Shown: positions 8,313 to 17,798 of the stretch, piece after piece
Layout of the letters: each line of letters starts with the position of its first letter
Position numbering within the stretch: the stretch's first letter is position 1
Assembly (NCBI GenBank): GCA_024234595.1
Contig: JACKNZ010000009.1
Location: forward strand, 62,001 to 126,000
DNA from: Moraxellaceae bacterium
GTDB taxonomy: Bacteria; Pseudomonadota; Gammaproteobacteria; Pseudomonadales; Moraxellaceae
Length of the DNA: 64,000 bases
Direction: 5' to 3'
Program-made: the position numbers and the translations under genes
Notes under the pieces: model-generated
Seen by the model: the letters and a program-made list of their open reading frames with translations, nothing else
What the model was told of the DNA's origin: nothing
The model's database searches: none

Positions 8313-9734
8313 ATGCGTCATAATGGTTACAAGGTAGTTAGTTTGCTGGTTTGTTGTTGGTTATTGATAGCTTGTGGTGGTGGCGGGGGAGAAACAACGC
8401 CTAACAATAATGTCTTAAATCAGTCGTTAACCACTAAAGAATGTCCTTTGGGCGAAATCAACACTAACGGAGTCTGTCGTTCTGCCGCCAATGTTTGTAC
8501 TGCCGATGCCGAAAAAGTATGGGTGCGTGGTTTTTTAGATGATGCCTATTTGTGGTATGCACAAATCAAAGAAGTTGATAGCAAAAAATACAGCACGCCT
8601 AAAAACTATTTTGATGCTTTACTGGTCAAAGAAAAAGATAGATTTAGCTATGCCATATCCAAAGAAGAAGCAGATAGTTTTTTTGAATCAGGTTTGCAGC
8701 TTAGTTTTGGTGTGTTTTGGGCTTATGATGAAAATAATTTTTTGCGAGTGCGTTTTGTTGAGCCAAACTCAGCGGCAGCTCAAGCAGGATTAGCGCGTGG
8801 CGATTATGTGCTTAGTATCAATAATCAGTCGGTGGACACCTTAAGCGATGCACAAATATCGGAGCTTTTGACTGCCAAAGTCAGTAGTCAAATGACGCTA
8901 CAATTATTAGATGCAAGTACGACGCAAAACAAACAAATTACCTTGACTGCTCAAAATCTAGTAACCTCAGCCGTACCGTATTACACTGTGTTAGTTAACT
9001 CACAAAACAGTCAAGATAAAGTTGGTTATTTGCTCTTTAATGAACATATTGCTACCGCAACGGCTGATTTGCTTGAGGCAGTAGATTATTTTAAAGCACA
9101 AAATATTACTGATTTAGTATTAGATGTACGCTTTAATAGTGGTGGTTATGCTTACATTGCGAATGAATTAGCCGCTATGATTGGTGGACAAAAAACCGCA
9201 GGCAAGTTATTTGGTCGTTATATTTTTAATCAAAAATACGGTATTGATGATGAGTATTTTGCTCAACAATCCTATCCATCGGGACGTTTTTTGCCTTACT
9301 TAAATTTATCACGTTTATTTGTGTTAACCTCCAAGCAAACGTGTTCTGCCAGTGAAGGCATTATCAATAGCTTATCGCCTTTTATGCGGGTGATTAGAAT
9401 TGGTGAGGAAACTTGTGGTAAGCCTTATGGCATGGAGCGTGAGTATAATTGTGATAGTGCGTATTTTGCTATTACCTACAAAACCCAAAATGCAATTAGT
9501 CAAAGTATTCCCGAAACAGGCTATACCCCAACTTGTCTTGCTTATGAGAGCTTAGATGCGCCATTGGGTAGTCCGCAAGAAGGCTTATTAGCGAATGCTT
9601 TGTATTATCGTGATACAGGGTACTGTTTTGTAAATAGTAGCGTGCAAAGTAGTAAAATGTTGAATAAGGCGTACATTAGGCCGTTAGCAAAGCCACAATG
9701 GCAAAATAACATGATTTTGCGAGATGATAAATGA
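8313..9734 (+). CDS. S41-family (C-terminal processing type) protease, lipoprotein
   Basis: Probable periplasmic serine protease tethered by lipid. The signal peptide ends in the lipobox LIAC, giving a lipidated Cys at about residue 21, followed by a Gly run. A PDZ-like domain lies at about 125-200 (VRFVEPNSAAAQAGLARGDY). The S41 core is recognisable from LVLDVRFNSGGY, TSKQTCSASEGI with the nucleophile Ser, and ETCGKPYG with the general-base Lys. Several extra Cys residues may form disulfides. Length 473. The downstream lipoprotein gene overlaps its stop by four bases, so the two are probably co-translated. Confidence 0.85.
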   Translation: MRHNGYKVVSLLVCCWLLIACGGGGGETTPNNNVLNQSLTTKECPLGEINTNGVCRSAANVCTADAEKVWVRGFLDDAYLWYAQIKEVDSKKYSTPKNYFDALLVKEKDRFSYAISKEEADSFFESGLQLSFGVFWAYDENNFLRVRFVEPNSAAAQAGLARGDYVLSINNQSVDTLSDAQISELLTAKVSSQMTLQLLDASTTQNKQITLTAQNLVTSAVPYYTVLVNSQNSQDKVGYLLFNEHIATATADLLEAVDYFKAQNITDLVLDVRFNSGGYAYIANELAAMIGGQKTAGKLFGRYIFNQKYGIDDEYFAQQSYPSGRFLPYLNLSRLFVLTSKQTCSASEGIINSLSPFMRVIRIGEETCGKPYGMEREYNCDSAYFAITYKTQNAISQSIPETGYTPTCLAYESLDAPLGSPQEGLLANALYYRDTGYCFVNSSVQSSKMLNKAYIRPLAKPQWQNNMILRDDK

Positions 9735-10117
9735 TTAAACAATGTCTAGTGATAATTGCTGCAGCTGCGGTGGGAGCATGTAGTAGTGTTGTTAGTGACG
9801 TGGTGCAGACTAAGGCTATGCCTGCGGTGTTGGCAACCAATAATACTCAAATTTGTTATCAGCAACTTACCCAACAGTTAACACTGGCCATTGATTATCC
9901 TGTTCATATTTCTCCAACGGTATTTGCCACCACATCCACTATTTTTTTAGAGCCTGTTGCCTTGCGTCACCCTAATGGGGTACGCAAGGATGGGATGTTA
10001 TTAGACAAACCAACACAATTTTCTTTAACCGTTAATCAACAACAGTGTGTGCTTAGTCAGGTAGGCAAAGAGTGGAATCGTGTGTTAACACAGTGTTTGT
10101 GTCAGGAGCTAAATTAG
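9731..10117 (+). CDS. Small putative lipoprotein of unknown function
   Basis: A 128-residue exported protein. The N-terminus (MIKQCLVIIAAAAVGACSS) is a signal peptide with a lipobox at GAC, about residue 17. The mature part holds four further Cys residues but no recognised domain. Its ATGA overlap with the S41 protease gene suggests a joint role, for example as inhibitor, partner or substrate; that is inference. Its end overlaps the convergent mltB stop by four bases. Confidence 0.65.
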   Translation: MIKQCLVIIAAAAVGACSSVVSDVVQTKAMPAVLATNNTQICYQQLTQQLTLAIDYPVHISPTVFATTSTIFLEPVALRHPNGVRKDGMLLDKPTQFSLTVNQQQCVLSQVGKEWNRVLTQCLCQELN

Positions 10118-11115
10118 GTAGATTGTTCGTCAGCTTTTTTAGCCTCTTTAAGTGCTTGGCTTAGTTGAAACACTGCCAAGGCATACATAATGCTACGGTT
10201 ATAAGTGGTAATAACATAAAAATTATTAAATCCTAGCCAATATTCAGTGCCATTATCGCCTTCTAAACTAAAAGCTGAGGCAGGGGTTGAGTCAGCTAAC
10301 GCAGTTGCAAGTTGTAGCCCCTGACTTTTAAGTGTTCCTAGCGTGCTATTAGTTGTTAAATCACGACTTAATATCTCGGTATTTACTGTGTCACTGACAT
10401 TGGCTTGTAGAGCAATCACAGGGGCATCTTGCCAGCCATTTTCTTTAAAATAATTGCCAATCGAACCAATGGCATCAATTGGATTATTGATTAAATCAGC
10501 TTTATTATCGCCATCAAAGTCAATCCCCAGTTTACGCCAGCTTGAGGGCATAAATTGACCATAGCCCATTGCACCTGCATAAGAGCCGCGTACTTGCAAA
10601 GGGTCTAAGCCTTGCTCTTTGCTCAACATTAAAAAGTTTTTGAGCTCTTGGGTAAAATATTCACTGCGTCGAGGAAAATCAAAAGCCAGTGTTGTTAGTG
10701 AGTCTATGACTTTAAGACGGCCTTTGTTGGCTCCATAGCGTGTTTCTACCCCCAAAATAGCCACAATAATTTCTTGTGGCACACCAAATTGCTGTTCAGC
10801 AACTTCGAGGGCTTCGTGATATTTTTGCCAAAATGCCACGCCATTATTGATATTGCGTGGGGTTAAAAAACGTGCGCGATAATCTTTCCAAAGCGCAACT
10901 TTTTCGGCAGGGCGTGTCATTAAATCTAAAGTGACTTGTTGGCGTTCCACTTCAAAAAAAATATCATTGAGTTGTTCTTTATTATATAAACCTTGGGTTG
11001 ATAGCTCAGCAATCACTGATTCTAAGGCAGGATAATTATCAAAATCGCCACTACGGGCACTGTTGGATAATAGAACAGCAGAACTTACAACAGACAATAC
11101 TATGGCTTTAATCAT
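10114..11115 (-). CDS. mltB: Lytic murein transglycosylase B family
   Basis: Periplasmic enzyme that cleaves the MurNAc-GlcNAc bond of peptidoglycan with formation of anhydro-MurNAc. The 333-residue protein shows the MltB catalytic region AILGVETRYGANKG, with the catalytic Glu, followed by GSYAGAMGYGQFMPSSWR and DFDGDNKADL. The N-terminus is a signal peptide but has no lipobox Cys, unlike E. coli MltB, so it may be a soluble periplasmic form. It is four bases downstream of rodA and belongs to the mrd/tol-pal block. An alternative would be a soluble MltB homologue such as SltB. Confidence 0.88.
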   Translation of the reverse strand: MIKAIVLSVVSSAVLLSNSARSGDFDNYPALESVIAELSTQGLYNKEQLNDIFFEVERQQVTLDLMTRPAEKVALWKDYRARFLTPRNINNGVAFWQKYHEALEVAEQQFGVPQEIIVAILGVETRYGANKGRLKVIDSLTTLAFDFPRRSEYFTQELKNFLMLSKEQGLDPLQVRGSYAGAMGYGQFMPSSWRKLGIDFDGDNKADLINNPIDAIGSIGNYFKENGWQDAPVIALQANVSDTVNTEILSRDLTTNSTLGTLKSQGLQLATALADSTPASAFSLEGDNGTEYWLGFNNFYVITTYNRSIMYALAVFQLSQALKEAKKADEQST

Positions 11116-11119
11116 TTAA

Positions 11120-12268
11120 CTAATCCAATAATTTTTTATGTGTATGAATAGACATTAACATTCCAAAGCCCGTTAACAAGGTCAGCATGGCTGTCCCACC
11201 ATAACTCACAAAGGGCAGAGGCACACCTACAACAGGCAATATACCACTCACCATCCCAGCATTAACAAACACATAAACAAAAAACGACAAGCTAATCGCA
11301 CCAGCTAGTAATCTGCTATAGCTATCAGTTGCGGTAGTGGCAATGTATAAACAGCGTGCTAGGATAAGGCTGTATAATAAAATCAAGCCAATAATACCCA
11401 ACAAACCAAATTCCTCGGCATAAGTCGCAATAATAAAATCGGTATGGCCTTCGGGCAAAAATTCTAAATGGGCTTGTGTGCCTTGTAACCAACCTTTGCC
11501 CATCATGCCGCCTGAGCCAATCGCAGTTTTGGATTGAATAATGTTCCAGCCTGTACCTAATGGGTCAGCTTCGGGATTGAGTAGGGTTAAAATACGTTGT
11601 TGCTGATAATCATGCAAAAAATGCCATGCAAATGGCGCAATAATGCTCACTGCCACGCCCGAAAAAATTAAAAACCACCACGGCAAACCTGACAAAAAAA
11701 GACCAAAAAAACCACTAGAGACCACCAATAATGACGTGCCTAAATCGGGTTGACGTGCAATCAAGGCACTTGGAATAGCAATAATCAGTAAGGCAATGAT
11801 AATGTGTTTTAATTTAGGGGGAAGAACCGTATGTGCCAAAAACCAAGCCATCATCATTGGCATAGCCAGTTTCATAAATTCTGACGGTTGAAAGCGAGTC
11901 ACATGGGGAATAGTCAACCATCGTCTTGCCCCCATTGCCACTGTGCCAAATAAGGCAACCATCACTAACAGCAGCACAATGCTAACATATAACCAAGGTG
12001 AGACAGCTTGATAAATACGGGGTGGTATTTGAGCAACCACAAACATCACTAGCAATCCAAGCATAAAACTCATGGCTTGTTTGATGACTAAATTGAGGTT
12101 GCCGCCCGAAGCACTATACAGTTGTATTAAACCAATACTCACAATTAGGGCTAACATAGCAAATAAGGGCAAATCTATGTGCCAGCGTAACCACCATGAA
12201 GGATATTTTTTGGAGGAGTTAGCATGAGGATTACGTCTAAAAAATTGGTAATATTGGCGACTACTCAT
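11120..12268 (-). CDS. rodA: Rod-shape SEDS glycosyltransferase RodA
   Basis: Inner-membrane SEDS-family peptidoglycan polymerase that works with PBP2 in lateral wall growth. About ten membrane segments are visible in 382 residues. Family landmarks include GARRWLTIPHVTRFQPSEF, ARQPDLGTSL, EADPLGTGWNIIQSKTAIGS, LEFLPEGHTDFI and a late VPLPFVSYGGTAML. The start overlaps the end of mrdA by eight bases, the usual mrdA-rodA pairing. Confidence 0.96.
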   Translation of the reverse strand: MSSRQYYQFFRRNPHANSSKKYPSWWLRWHIDLPLFAMLALIVSIGLIQLYSASGGNLNLVIKQAMSFMLGLLVMFVVAQIPPRIYQAVSPWLYVSIVLLLVMVALFGTVAMGARRWLTIPHVTRFQPSEFMKLAMPMMMAWFLAHTVLPPKLKHIIIALLIIAIPSALIARQPDLGTSLLVVSSGFFGLFLSGLPWWFLIFSGVAVSIIAPFAWHFLHDYQQQRILTLLNPEADPLGTGWNIIQSKTAIGSGGMMGKGWLQGTQAHLEFLPEGHTDFIIATYAEEFGLLGIIGLILLYSLILARCLYIATTATDSYSRLLAGAISLSFFVYVFVNAGMVSGILPVVGVPLPFVSYGGTAMLTLLTGFGMLMSIHTHKKLLD

Positions 12269-14201
12269 GGTCAGTCTCCAAGGTTAAAGGCGATGGATTA
12301 GAAATAGCGTGGGGAGTTGCGGTAGTTGTAGCATTAATATTTCGATTCATTTGATGAACCACATAGTCAAAGACAGCCTTAGCAATTGGCCCTGCGGCAC
12401 TATTGCCATGTTTGCCATTTTCGACCAACACTGCAACTGCTACTTGGGGATTGTCGGCAGGTGCAAAGCCCATAAACCACGCGTGATCCCAATGGCGTTC
12501 GTCTAACTCTTTTTCGTTGTAACGCTGGCCTTGTTTGATACCTTTGACTTGAGCTGTTCCTGTTTTTCCTGCCATTTCATAACCTACTAAATCACGGCGT
12601 AAATTACCTGCCGTGCCCCGACCATGTACCACATCACGCATCGCTTTGTGCATTAAATCCCAATCTTGGGGTGAGCCTGCAAATTTAACATAGCCGTCAC
12701 TGTGATTATTAACTTGATAGTCTTGTATGCCTGTCGTGCTTTTAAGTAAGTGCGGGGTAATGTGTTGGCCTTTATTGGCTATAATCGCGGTGGCCATCGC
12801 TAATTGTAAAGGGGTTGAGGTAAAATAGCCTTGACCAATGCCAACAGAAATCATTTCACCTGTGTACCACGGCGCATTTAAAGCTTTACGTTTCCATGCC
12901 GTTGAAGGGAGCGTGCCACTTTTTTCACCTGATAAATCTATACCTGTGACCGCACCAAAACCAAACTGTGCCATCCAATCATGAAATTTATCTACTCCCA
13001 TTTTATATGCCATGGTATAAAAATAGGTGTCACACGAAATTTCGATAGCACGATGCAAATCAACAATGCCATGTCCGGTTTTTTTCCAATCTCTAAACAA
13101 ATGATTATCACCAGGAATGCTAAAAGCACCGCGGTCACGGATTTTAAACTCCCAATCAGTTAAGCCATAATGCAATGCACCCATGCCAGCAAAAGGTTTT
13201 ATAGTTGAACCAGGTGGATAAATACCTTGAGACGCGCGATTATAAAGTGGGGTATCAGGATGATTACGCCAAAACTGATATAAGCTATTTGGAACACCAG
13301 AAACAAAAGGATTAGGATCAAAACTTGGGGTGCTGACAAAAGCCAACACTCCTCCTGTTGTTGGATCAATCGCTACCACAGCACCGCGCCTACCAGCAAG
13401 CTGTTCGCTAATCATTTTTTGTAGGCCATAATCAAGATGCAATACCAAATCATTGCCGCGAACTGGCTCAGTACGTTCTAATAGGCGTAATATTTCACCG
13501 TGAGCATTGGCTTCTACCTGCTGATAACCTGCTTTGCCTTGTAATAAGTTTTCGTAATATTTTTCTATGCCTGTTTTGCCAATCAAGTCTGTGCCTGCAT
13601 ATCGCTCGGCATCGAGTTTGGCTGCTTCCTTTTCGGAAATGCGACCGACATAACCTAAAGCGTGGGCAAACAAATCACCATAGGGATAATATCGTGCCAG
13701 TTTAACCTCAATACTTACCCCTTTTAGCAAATAACTTACTTCCGAAAAGCGCGCAATATCGGCCTCACTTAAATTAAGCTTAAGCGTAATAGGTTCAAAG
13801 CGATGTGACTGAATAATACGGCGGCGAATCTTGCTAATAGCGTCTTGATCAAGCTCAAAAATAGGGGTGACTTGTTTAAGCGTTGTTTCTATATCAGGTG
13901 TTTCTTGACGGTTAATAATGGCGGTAAAAATGGGGCGATTGTCAGCAAGCAAAATGCCATTTCTATCATAAATATAACCACGGGGTGGGGTAATAGCTTG
14001 TAATTTAATACGATTACTTTGAGAGAGGGTGGTATAGGTTTGGTATTCAAAAATTTGTAGATAGCCGTAGCGAAAAATGAGCGTACTAAAACATAAAAAA
14101 ATAACAAAAGCACAAAAAAACACCCTGTGCTTAAAAATTTTTGCTTCTTGAGCATTGTTTTTAAGCGGATCAGGGTGAGTAGGGCTTGGTCTGGGCTGCA
14201 T
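12261..14201 (-). CDS. mrdA: Penicillin-binding protein 2 (elongation transpeptidase)
   Basis: Class B PBP that cross-links peptidoglycan during elongation. The N-terminus has one membrane helix, followed by the dimerisation domain and the transpeptidase domain with STIK as the SxxK motif (PGSTIKPFAG), SCDTY as the SxN-type motif, and KTGTAQV. The ATG at 14201 is preferred over a TTG at 14234, which would overlap pal. It gives 646 residues and sits four bases after the pal stop. An extended C-terminal tail rich in Asn and Thr follows the catalytic domain. It is coupled to rodA downstream. Confidence 0.95.
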   Translation of the reverse strand: MQPRPSPTHPDPLKNNAQEAKIFKHRVFFCAFVIFLCFSTLIFRYGYLQIFEYQTYTTLSQSNRIKLQAITPPRGYIYDRNGILLADNRPIFTAIINRQETPDIETTLKQVTPIFELDQDAISKIRRRIIQSHRFEPITLKLNLSEADIARFSEVSYLLKGVSIEVKLARYYPYGDLFAHALGYVGRISEKEAAKLDAERYAGTDLIGKTGIEKYYENLLQGKAGYQQVEANAHGEILRLLERTEPVRGNDLVLHLDYGLQKMISEQLAGRRGAVVAIDPTTGGVLAFVSTPSFDPNPFVSGVPNSLYQFWRNHPDTPLYNRASQGIYPPGSTIKPFAGMGALHYGLTDWEFKIRDRGAFSIPGDNHLFRDWKKTGHGIVDLHRAIEISCDTYFYTMAYKMGVDKFHDWMAQFGFGAVTGIDLSGEKSGTLPSTAWKRKALNAPWYTGEMISVGIGQGYFTSTPLQLAMATAIIANKGQHITPHLLKSTTGIQDYQVNNHSDGYVKFAGSPQDWDLMHKAMRDVVHGRGTAGNLRRDLVGYEMAGKTGTAQVKGIKQGQRYNEKELDERHWDHAWFMGFAPADNPQVAVAVLVENGKHGNSAAGPIAKAVFDYVVHQMNRNINATTTATPHAISNPSPLTLETDHE

Positions 14202-14205
14202 AAAA

Positions 14206-14853
14206 TCAGCGTGGCGCACCTTGTTGGTAGTCAATTTCTACACGGCGATTTTCTGCCCAAGCACTTTCGTTAGACGCAGAGTTAAGGGGCTTTTCTTTGC
14301 CAAAGCTAACAGTGTCCAATTGACTGCTTTTGACACCATTGCTCACAAAAAAGGCTTGTACGGCATTAGCACGACGCTCACCTAAAGCCATGTTATATTC
14401 ACGAGTACCACGCTCATCGGCATGACCTGCGAGTAACACTTTGGCGTTAGTATTCATTTTAAGATATTGCGCATGGGCTTGTAAGGTACGAATGTCATTG
14501 CTAGACAATTCGGCACTATCATATTCAAAATGAACTAAACGAGTTGCTAATAATTGCGCTGCCTCTTGTTTCATACGCTCTTGTGCCAGACGAGCTTCTT
14601 CTTCTAAGCGTTGTTGCTCAGCAAGCTGTGCGGCTTTTAAGCGTTGTTGCTCAGCAAGCTGTGCGGCTTTTAAGCGTTCTTGCTCACTCAAGGCATTGGT
14701 GTCAACAGAAGAATTAGCATCTTGTACGCCTTGGCCTTGCGGATTAGTTTGGTTAGCCATGTCGTCAGTTTTTTTTCCTTTAAGGGTAGAACAACCACCC
14801 ATTGCTAGTGCCAAGCTAACAAATACGGCTAGGGTAACTTTTTTATGTTGCAT
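14206..14853 (-). CDS. pal: Peptidoglycan-associated lipoprotein Pal
   Basis: Outer-membrane lipoprotein that binds peptidoglycan and the Tol system. The signal peptide ends at the lipobox MGGCS. A linker with a duplicated EQQRLKAAQLA segment leads to the OmpA-like domain at about 110-213, with the landmarks FEYDSAEL, LLAGHADERGTREYNMALGE and RRVEIDY. Length 215. It follows tolB by about 40 bases in the usual tolQRAB-pal order. The linker duplication is helical, adjacent in DNA, and could vary between strains. Confidence 0.96.
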   Translation of the reverse strand: MQHKKVTLAVFVSLALAMGGCSTLKGKKTDDMANQTNPQGQGVQDANSSVDTNALSEQERLKAAQLAEQQRLKAAQLAEQQRLEEEARLAQERMKQEAAQLLATRLVHFEYDSAELSSNDIRTLQAHAQYLKMNTNAKVLLAGHADERGTREYNMALGERRANAVQAFFVSNGVKSSQLDTVSFGKEKPLNSASNESAWAENRRVEIDYQQGAPR

Positions 14854-14892
14854 TTATGTCTCTCCAAATGTGAAATGGAATCTCTAGTTGCA

Positions 14893-16170
14893 TTAAGGCG
14901 ACCATGCAGGCTCACGGACTTGGCCTTCTGAGGCAGGTAATTGTAACTTAAATCGTCCATCTAAAGACATAATACCCAATACACCTTTTTCGCCTTGTTT
15001 GGTCGCATAAACAATCATTTGACCATTGGGCGCAAAACTGGGTGCTTCATCAAGTGGAGTGTCGGTGAGTCGGGTCACGCCGCCTGTTTGCAAGTCTTGC
15101 AGGGCAATTTGATAGTTTTGACCACTACGACGATGTACCATCGCGAGGTATTTACCATCGGGACTAATTGCACCTCTCCCATTGAATGTTCCTTCAAAAG
15201 TTAGGCGTTTGACTTCTTGAGTATTGATATCTAAACGATAAATTTGCGGATTGCCGCCTCTATCTGAGGTAAAGATTAACCCACGACCGTCAGGAAACCA
15301 ACGCGCTTCGGTGTCAATTGCGTAATGATTTGTAAGTCGTGTCAGTTTTTTGTTGGCTAATTCGAACAAATAGATTTCGGGGTTACCATCTTGCGACAAA
15401 GTGAGAGCAAGTTTAGAGCCATCAGGCGACCATGCAGGCGCACCATTAAGGCCTTTAAAGCGGGTAATCACTTGACGTTGTTGGCTGGCAAGATGCTGAG
15501 TATAAATGGCAGGTTTGCCCCCTTCAAAGGACACATAGGCAATATATTGGCCATCAGGTGACCAATTGGGTGATAAAATAGGTTCGTCACTGTCTAAAAT
15601 ACTATGTGGTTGGCGACCATCGGCATCGGCAATATCTAAACGATAGCGATTTTTGCCGTTGGCTTGGTATTGCAATACATAAGCAATACGGGTGCTAAAC
15701 GCACCATCAATACCCGTAATGTATTTAAAAACTCTGTCACTGATGTAGTGAGCTGCTTCGCGCCAACGAGTCGGCGGAATGGTCATGCTTTCGCCTAATA
15801 AGCGTTTTTCTTGGTTGCTGCTGACTAATTCATATTGAATGGTGGATTGACTATTGTCTGCAGGACTGACTTTGCCTACCACGACATAATCTAAACCTAA
15901 AACTTGCCAGACTGGAAATACAAACTCACTGCTTGTGCTTGGACGTTCTGGAAATTGTGAAGCAGGCCGAAATAGACCACTACGCGCCAAATCGGCACTG
16001 ATAATATTATTGAGGCTATCGGTGGCAAGATCATTGGCAAAAGGCACCACCGCAATGGGGGTACTATTTGAGCTGGATTTAACAATATCAATGCTCAGCT
16101 CGGCATGGCTGTTTATCGCAACTAAGGATAGCACCATGAGATTGGCAACAAAAGTACGAAACGCAAGCAT
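14893..16170 (-). CDS. tolB: Tol-Pal system beta-propeller protein TolB
   Basis: Periplasmic component of the Tol-Pal envelope system. An N-terminal signal peptide (about 1-23) precedes the alpha/beta domain and a six-bladed propeller made of WSPDG-type repeats (NWSPDGQYIAY, AWSPDGSKLAL, WFPDGRGLIF, ISPDGKYLAM, FAPNGQMIVY). At 425 residues it fits the family. It starts one base after the tolA stop. The final WSP stop is typical of TolB ends. Confidence 0.97.
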   Translation of the reverse strand: MLAFRTFVANLMVLSLVAINSHAELSIDIVKSSSNSTPIAVVPFANDLATDSLNNIISADLARSGLFRPASQFPERPSTSSEFVFPVWQVLGLDYVVVGKVSPADNSQSTIQYELVSSNQEKRLLGESMTIPPTRWREAAHYISDRVFKYITGIDGAFSTRIAYVLQYQANGKNRYRLDIADADGRQPHSILDSDEPILSPNWSPDGQYIAYVSFEGGKPAIYTQHLASQQRQVITRFKGLNGAPAWSPDGSKLALTLSQDGNPEIYLFELANKKLTRLTNHYAIDTEARWFPDGRGLIFTSDRGGNPQIYRLDINTQEVKRLTFEGTFNGRGAISPDGKYLAMVHRRSGQNYQIALQDLQTGGVTRLTDTPLDEAPSFAPNGQMIVYATKQGEKGVLGIMSLDGRFKLQLPASEGQVREPAWSP

Positions 16171-16171
16171 G

Positions 16172-17344
16172 TTAGTCCTTACTACTAAAGGTTAAATTGA
16201 CACTGCGAAATTGACGAAAAAGCTCGGCATCTGTGGGAACAGGTAAAGGGCTGGCCTTTTCGATAGCGGCCTCAATACTAGCATCAAAGGCACTGTTACC
16301 ACTACGTTTTAAAAATAAAATACTACGCACTTCACCATCAGGTAACAAAACAATACGCACTTGTGCCGTTAATTCTGCACTTTGAGGAGGAATAGACCAT
16401 TCACGTTTAATGGCTTCGTACATACGTTTGGTGTATTTTTTAATTAAATCGTCTTGAGCTTTGGCCTCTTTTTCGGCAGCCGCTTGTTGTTCTGCTTGTG
16501 CTTTGGCTTGAGCCAAACGGTCGGCTTCTTTTTGGGCAGCAAGAGCCGCTTCTTGGCGCAGTTTGGCTTCTTTTTCGGCTTTGATTTTGCTTTCTAAAGC
16601 GGCCATTTCTTTGTCGATGTTATTTTTGTTGAGGGCTTCGAGGAGCTTTTTGCGTGCGGCTTCCTCTTTGGCCTTTTGTTCTTTTTCGGCTTTTTCTTTA
16701 GCGAGTTTATCAGCTTTGGCTTGGGCTTCTTTTTCGGCTTTTTCTTTAGCGAGTTTATTAGCTTTGGCTTGGGCTTCTTTTTCGGCTTTATCTTTAGCGA
16801 GTTTATTAGCTTTGGCTTGGGCTTCTTTTTCTGCTTTTTCTTTAGCGAGTTTATCTGCTTTGGCTTGGGCTTCTTTTTCTGCTTTTTCTTTAGCGAGTTT
16901 ATCTGCTTTGGCTTGAGCTTCTTTTTCTGCTTTTTGTTTAGCGAGTTTATCAGCTTTAGCTTGGGCTTCTTTTTCGGCTTTTTCTTTAGCGAGTTTATCA
17001 GCTTTAGCTTGGGCTTCTTTTTCGGCTTTTTGTTTAGCGAGTTTATCTGCTTTGGCTTGGGCTTCTTTTTCGGCTTTATCTTTAATAGCAACGACATCTT
17101 GAGTGGGTGTTACAACAGGCTCAATCGCAGCAACTTCTTCGCTAACCGTTGGCGGTGGTGTCTCAATCGCCTCACTGGCCTTTGTTGGTTGAGGTATAGA
17201 GGAAACTAAAGTGGCCTGTAGTGGGGTAGAACTTGCGGGCAAGTCAGGCACTAAATGTGCCGAAAATAGCCATAATGCCGCAAGCAATGCGCTATGCAGC
17301 AAGAAAGACTGAACCAAAGGGGAGTGCAAATAACGGCTCATCAT
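16172..17344 (-). CDS. tolA: Tol-Pal system protein TolA
   Basis: Inner-membrane protein that spans the periplasm and links TolQR to TolB and Pal. One membrane helix lies near residues 12-30. A long Ala/Lys/Glu helix, dominated by eight copies of a 16-residue unit, follows at about 85-290. The C-terminal TolA domain begins near residue 300 with KYTKRMYEAIKREWSIP and ends with a Phe/Leu-rich strand. Length 390. It lies ten bases after tolR. Confidence 0.95.
   Translation of the reverse strand: MMSRYLHSPLVQSFLLHSALLAALWLFSAHLVPDLPASSTPLQATLVSSIPQPTKASEAIETPPPTVSEEVAAIEPVVTPTQDVVAIKDKAEKEAQAKADKLAKQKAEKEAQAKADKLAKEKAEKEAQAKADKLAKQKAEKEAQAKADKLAKEKAEKEAQAKADKLAKEKAEKEAQAKANKLAKDKAEKEAQAKANKLAKEKAEKEAQAKADKLAKEKAEKEQKAKEEAARKKLLEALNKNNIDKEMAALESKIKAEKEAKLRQEAALAAQKEADRLAQAKAQAEQQAAAEKEAKAQDDLIKKYTKRMYEAIKREWSIPPQSAELTAQVRIVLLPDGEVRSILFLKRSGNSAFDASIEAAIEKASPLPVPTDAELFRQFRSVNLTFSSKD
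16694..17077 (-). repeat. Eight tandem 48-bp repeats inside tolA
   Basis: Eight adjoining units encode KAEKEAQAKADKLAKx (16 residues, 48 bases each). They differ at only a few codons, mainly D/N and the final E/Q/D. The unit builds the periplasmic helix of TolA. Near identity at the DNA level makes copy-number change by slippage likely. Confidence 0.9.
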
Positions 17345-17354
17345 AATGATTCAA

Positions 17355-17792
17355 TCATAGATTTTCGGAGGGTTCGGTTAATAAACCGACGCGCAAAATT
17401 TGTGCTTTTTGCAGAGCGGCCATCAGTTTAACAACTTCGCCATAAGGAACTTGAGTGTCACCGTTAATCAATACTTGCACATTAGGGTGTTGTTGCTGAT
17501 TACTTAACAAGGCTTGTGTCAATAGTTCAAGCGAAAGTGAGACATTGTCTTCTTTGCCGTGTTTGAGCCAATAACTGCCATCGGCTTTGATGCTGACAAT
17601 AACGGGTTCTTCACTATCAACTTGCATGGTTTCGCTATCGACTTTGGGTAAGTCAACCTTGACACCTTGAGTGAGCATGGGGGCGGTAATCATAAAAATG
17701 ACTAATAATACCAACATGACATCAATATAAGGTACAACATTCATTTCGGCCAATAACTGCCGTTTGGGGCGTTGAAAAGGGCTTTGTTCCAT
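17355..17792 (-). CDS. tolR: Tol-Pal system protein TolR
   Basis: ExbD/TolR-family stator component of the proton-driven TolQR motor. One membrane helix at about 18-38 carries the conserved Asp (VVPYIDVMLVLLVIFM). The periplasmic domain completes the 145 residues, with INGDTQVPYGEVVKLM near the end. It sits six bases after tolQ in the tolQRAB operon. Confidence 0.95.
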   Translation of the reverse strand: MEQSPFQRPKRQLLAEMNVVPYIDVMLVLLVIFMITAPMLTQGVKVDLPKVDSETMQVDSEEPVIVSIKADGSYWLKHGKEDNVSLSLELLTQALLSNQQQHPNVQVLINGDTQVPYGEVVKLMAALQKAQILRVGLLTEPSENL

Positions 17793-17798
17793 TTTAGC

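Noticed and set aside
16563..17209. Long open frames on both strands across the tolA repeat
   Set aside because: They are by-products of the biased 48-base repeat of tolA. Their translations are low-complexity Phe/Ser or Lys/Pro runs without ribosome binding sites.
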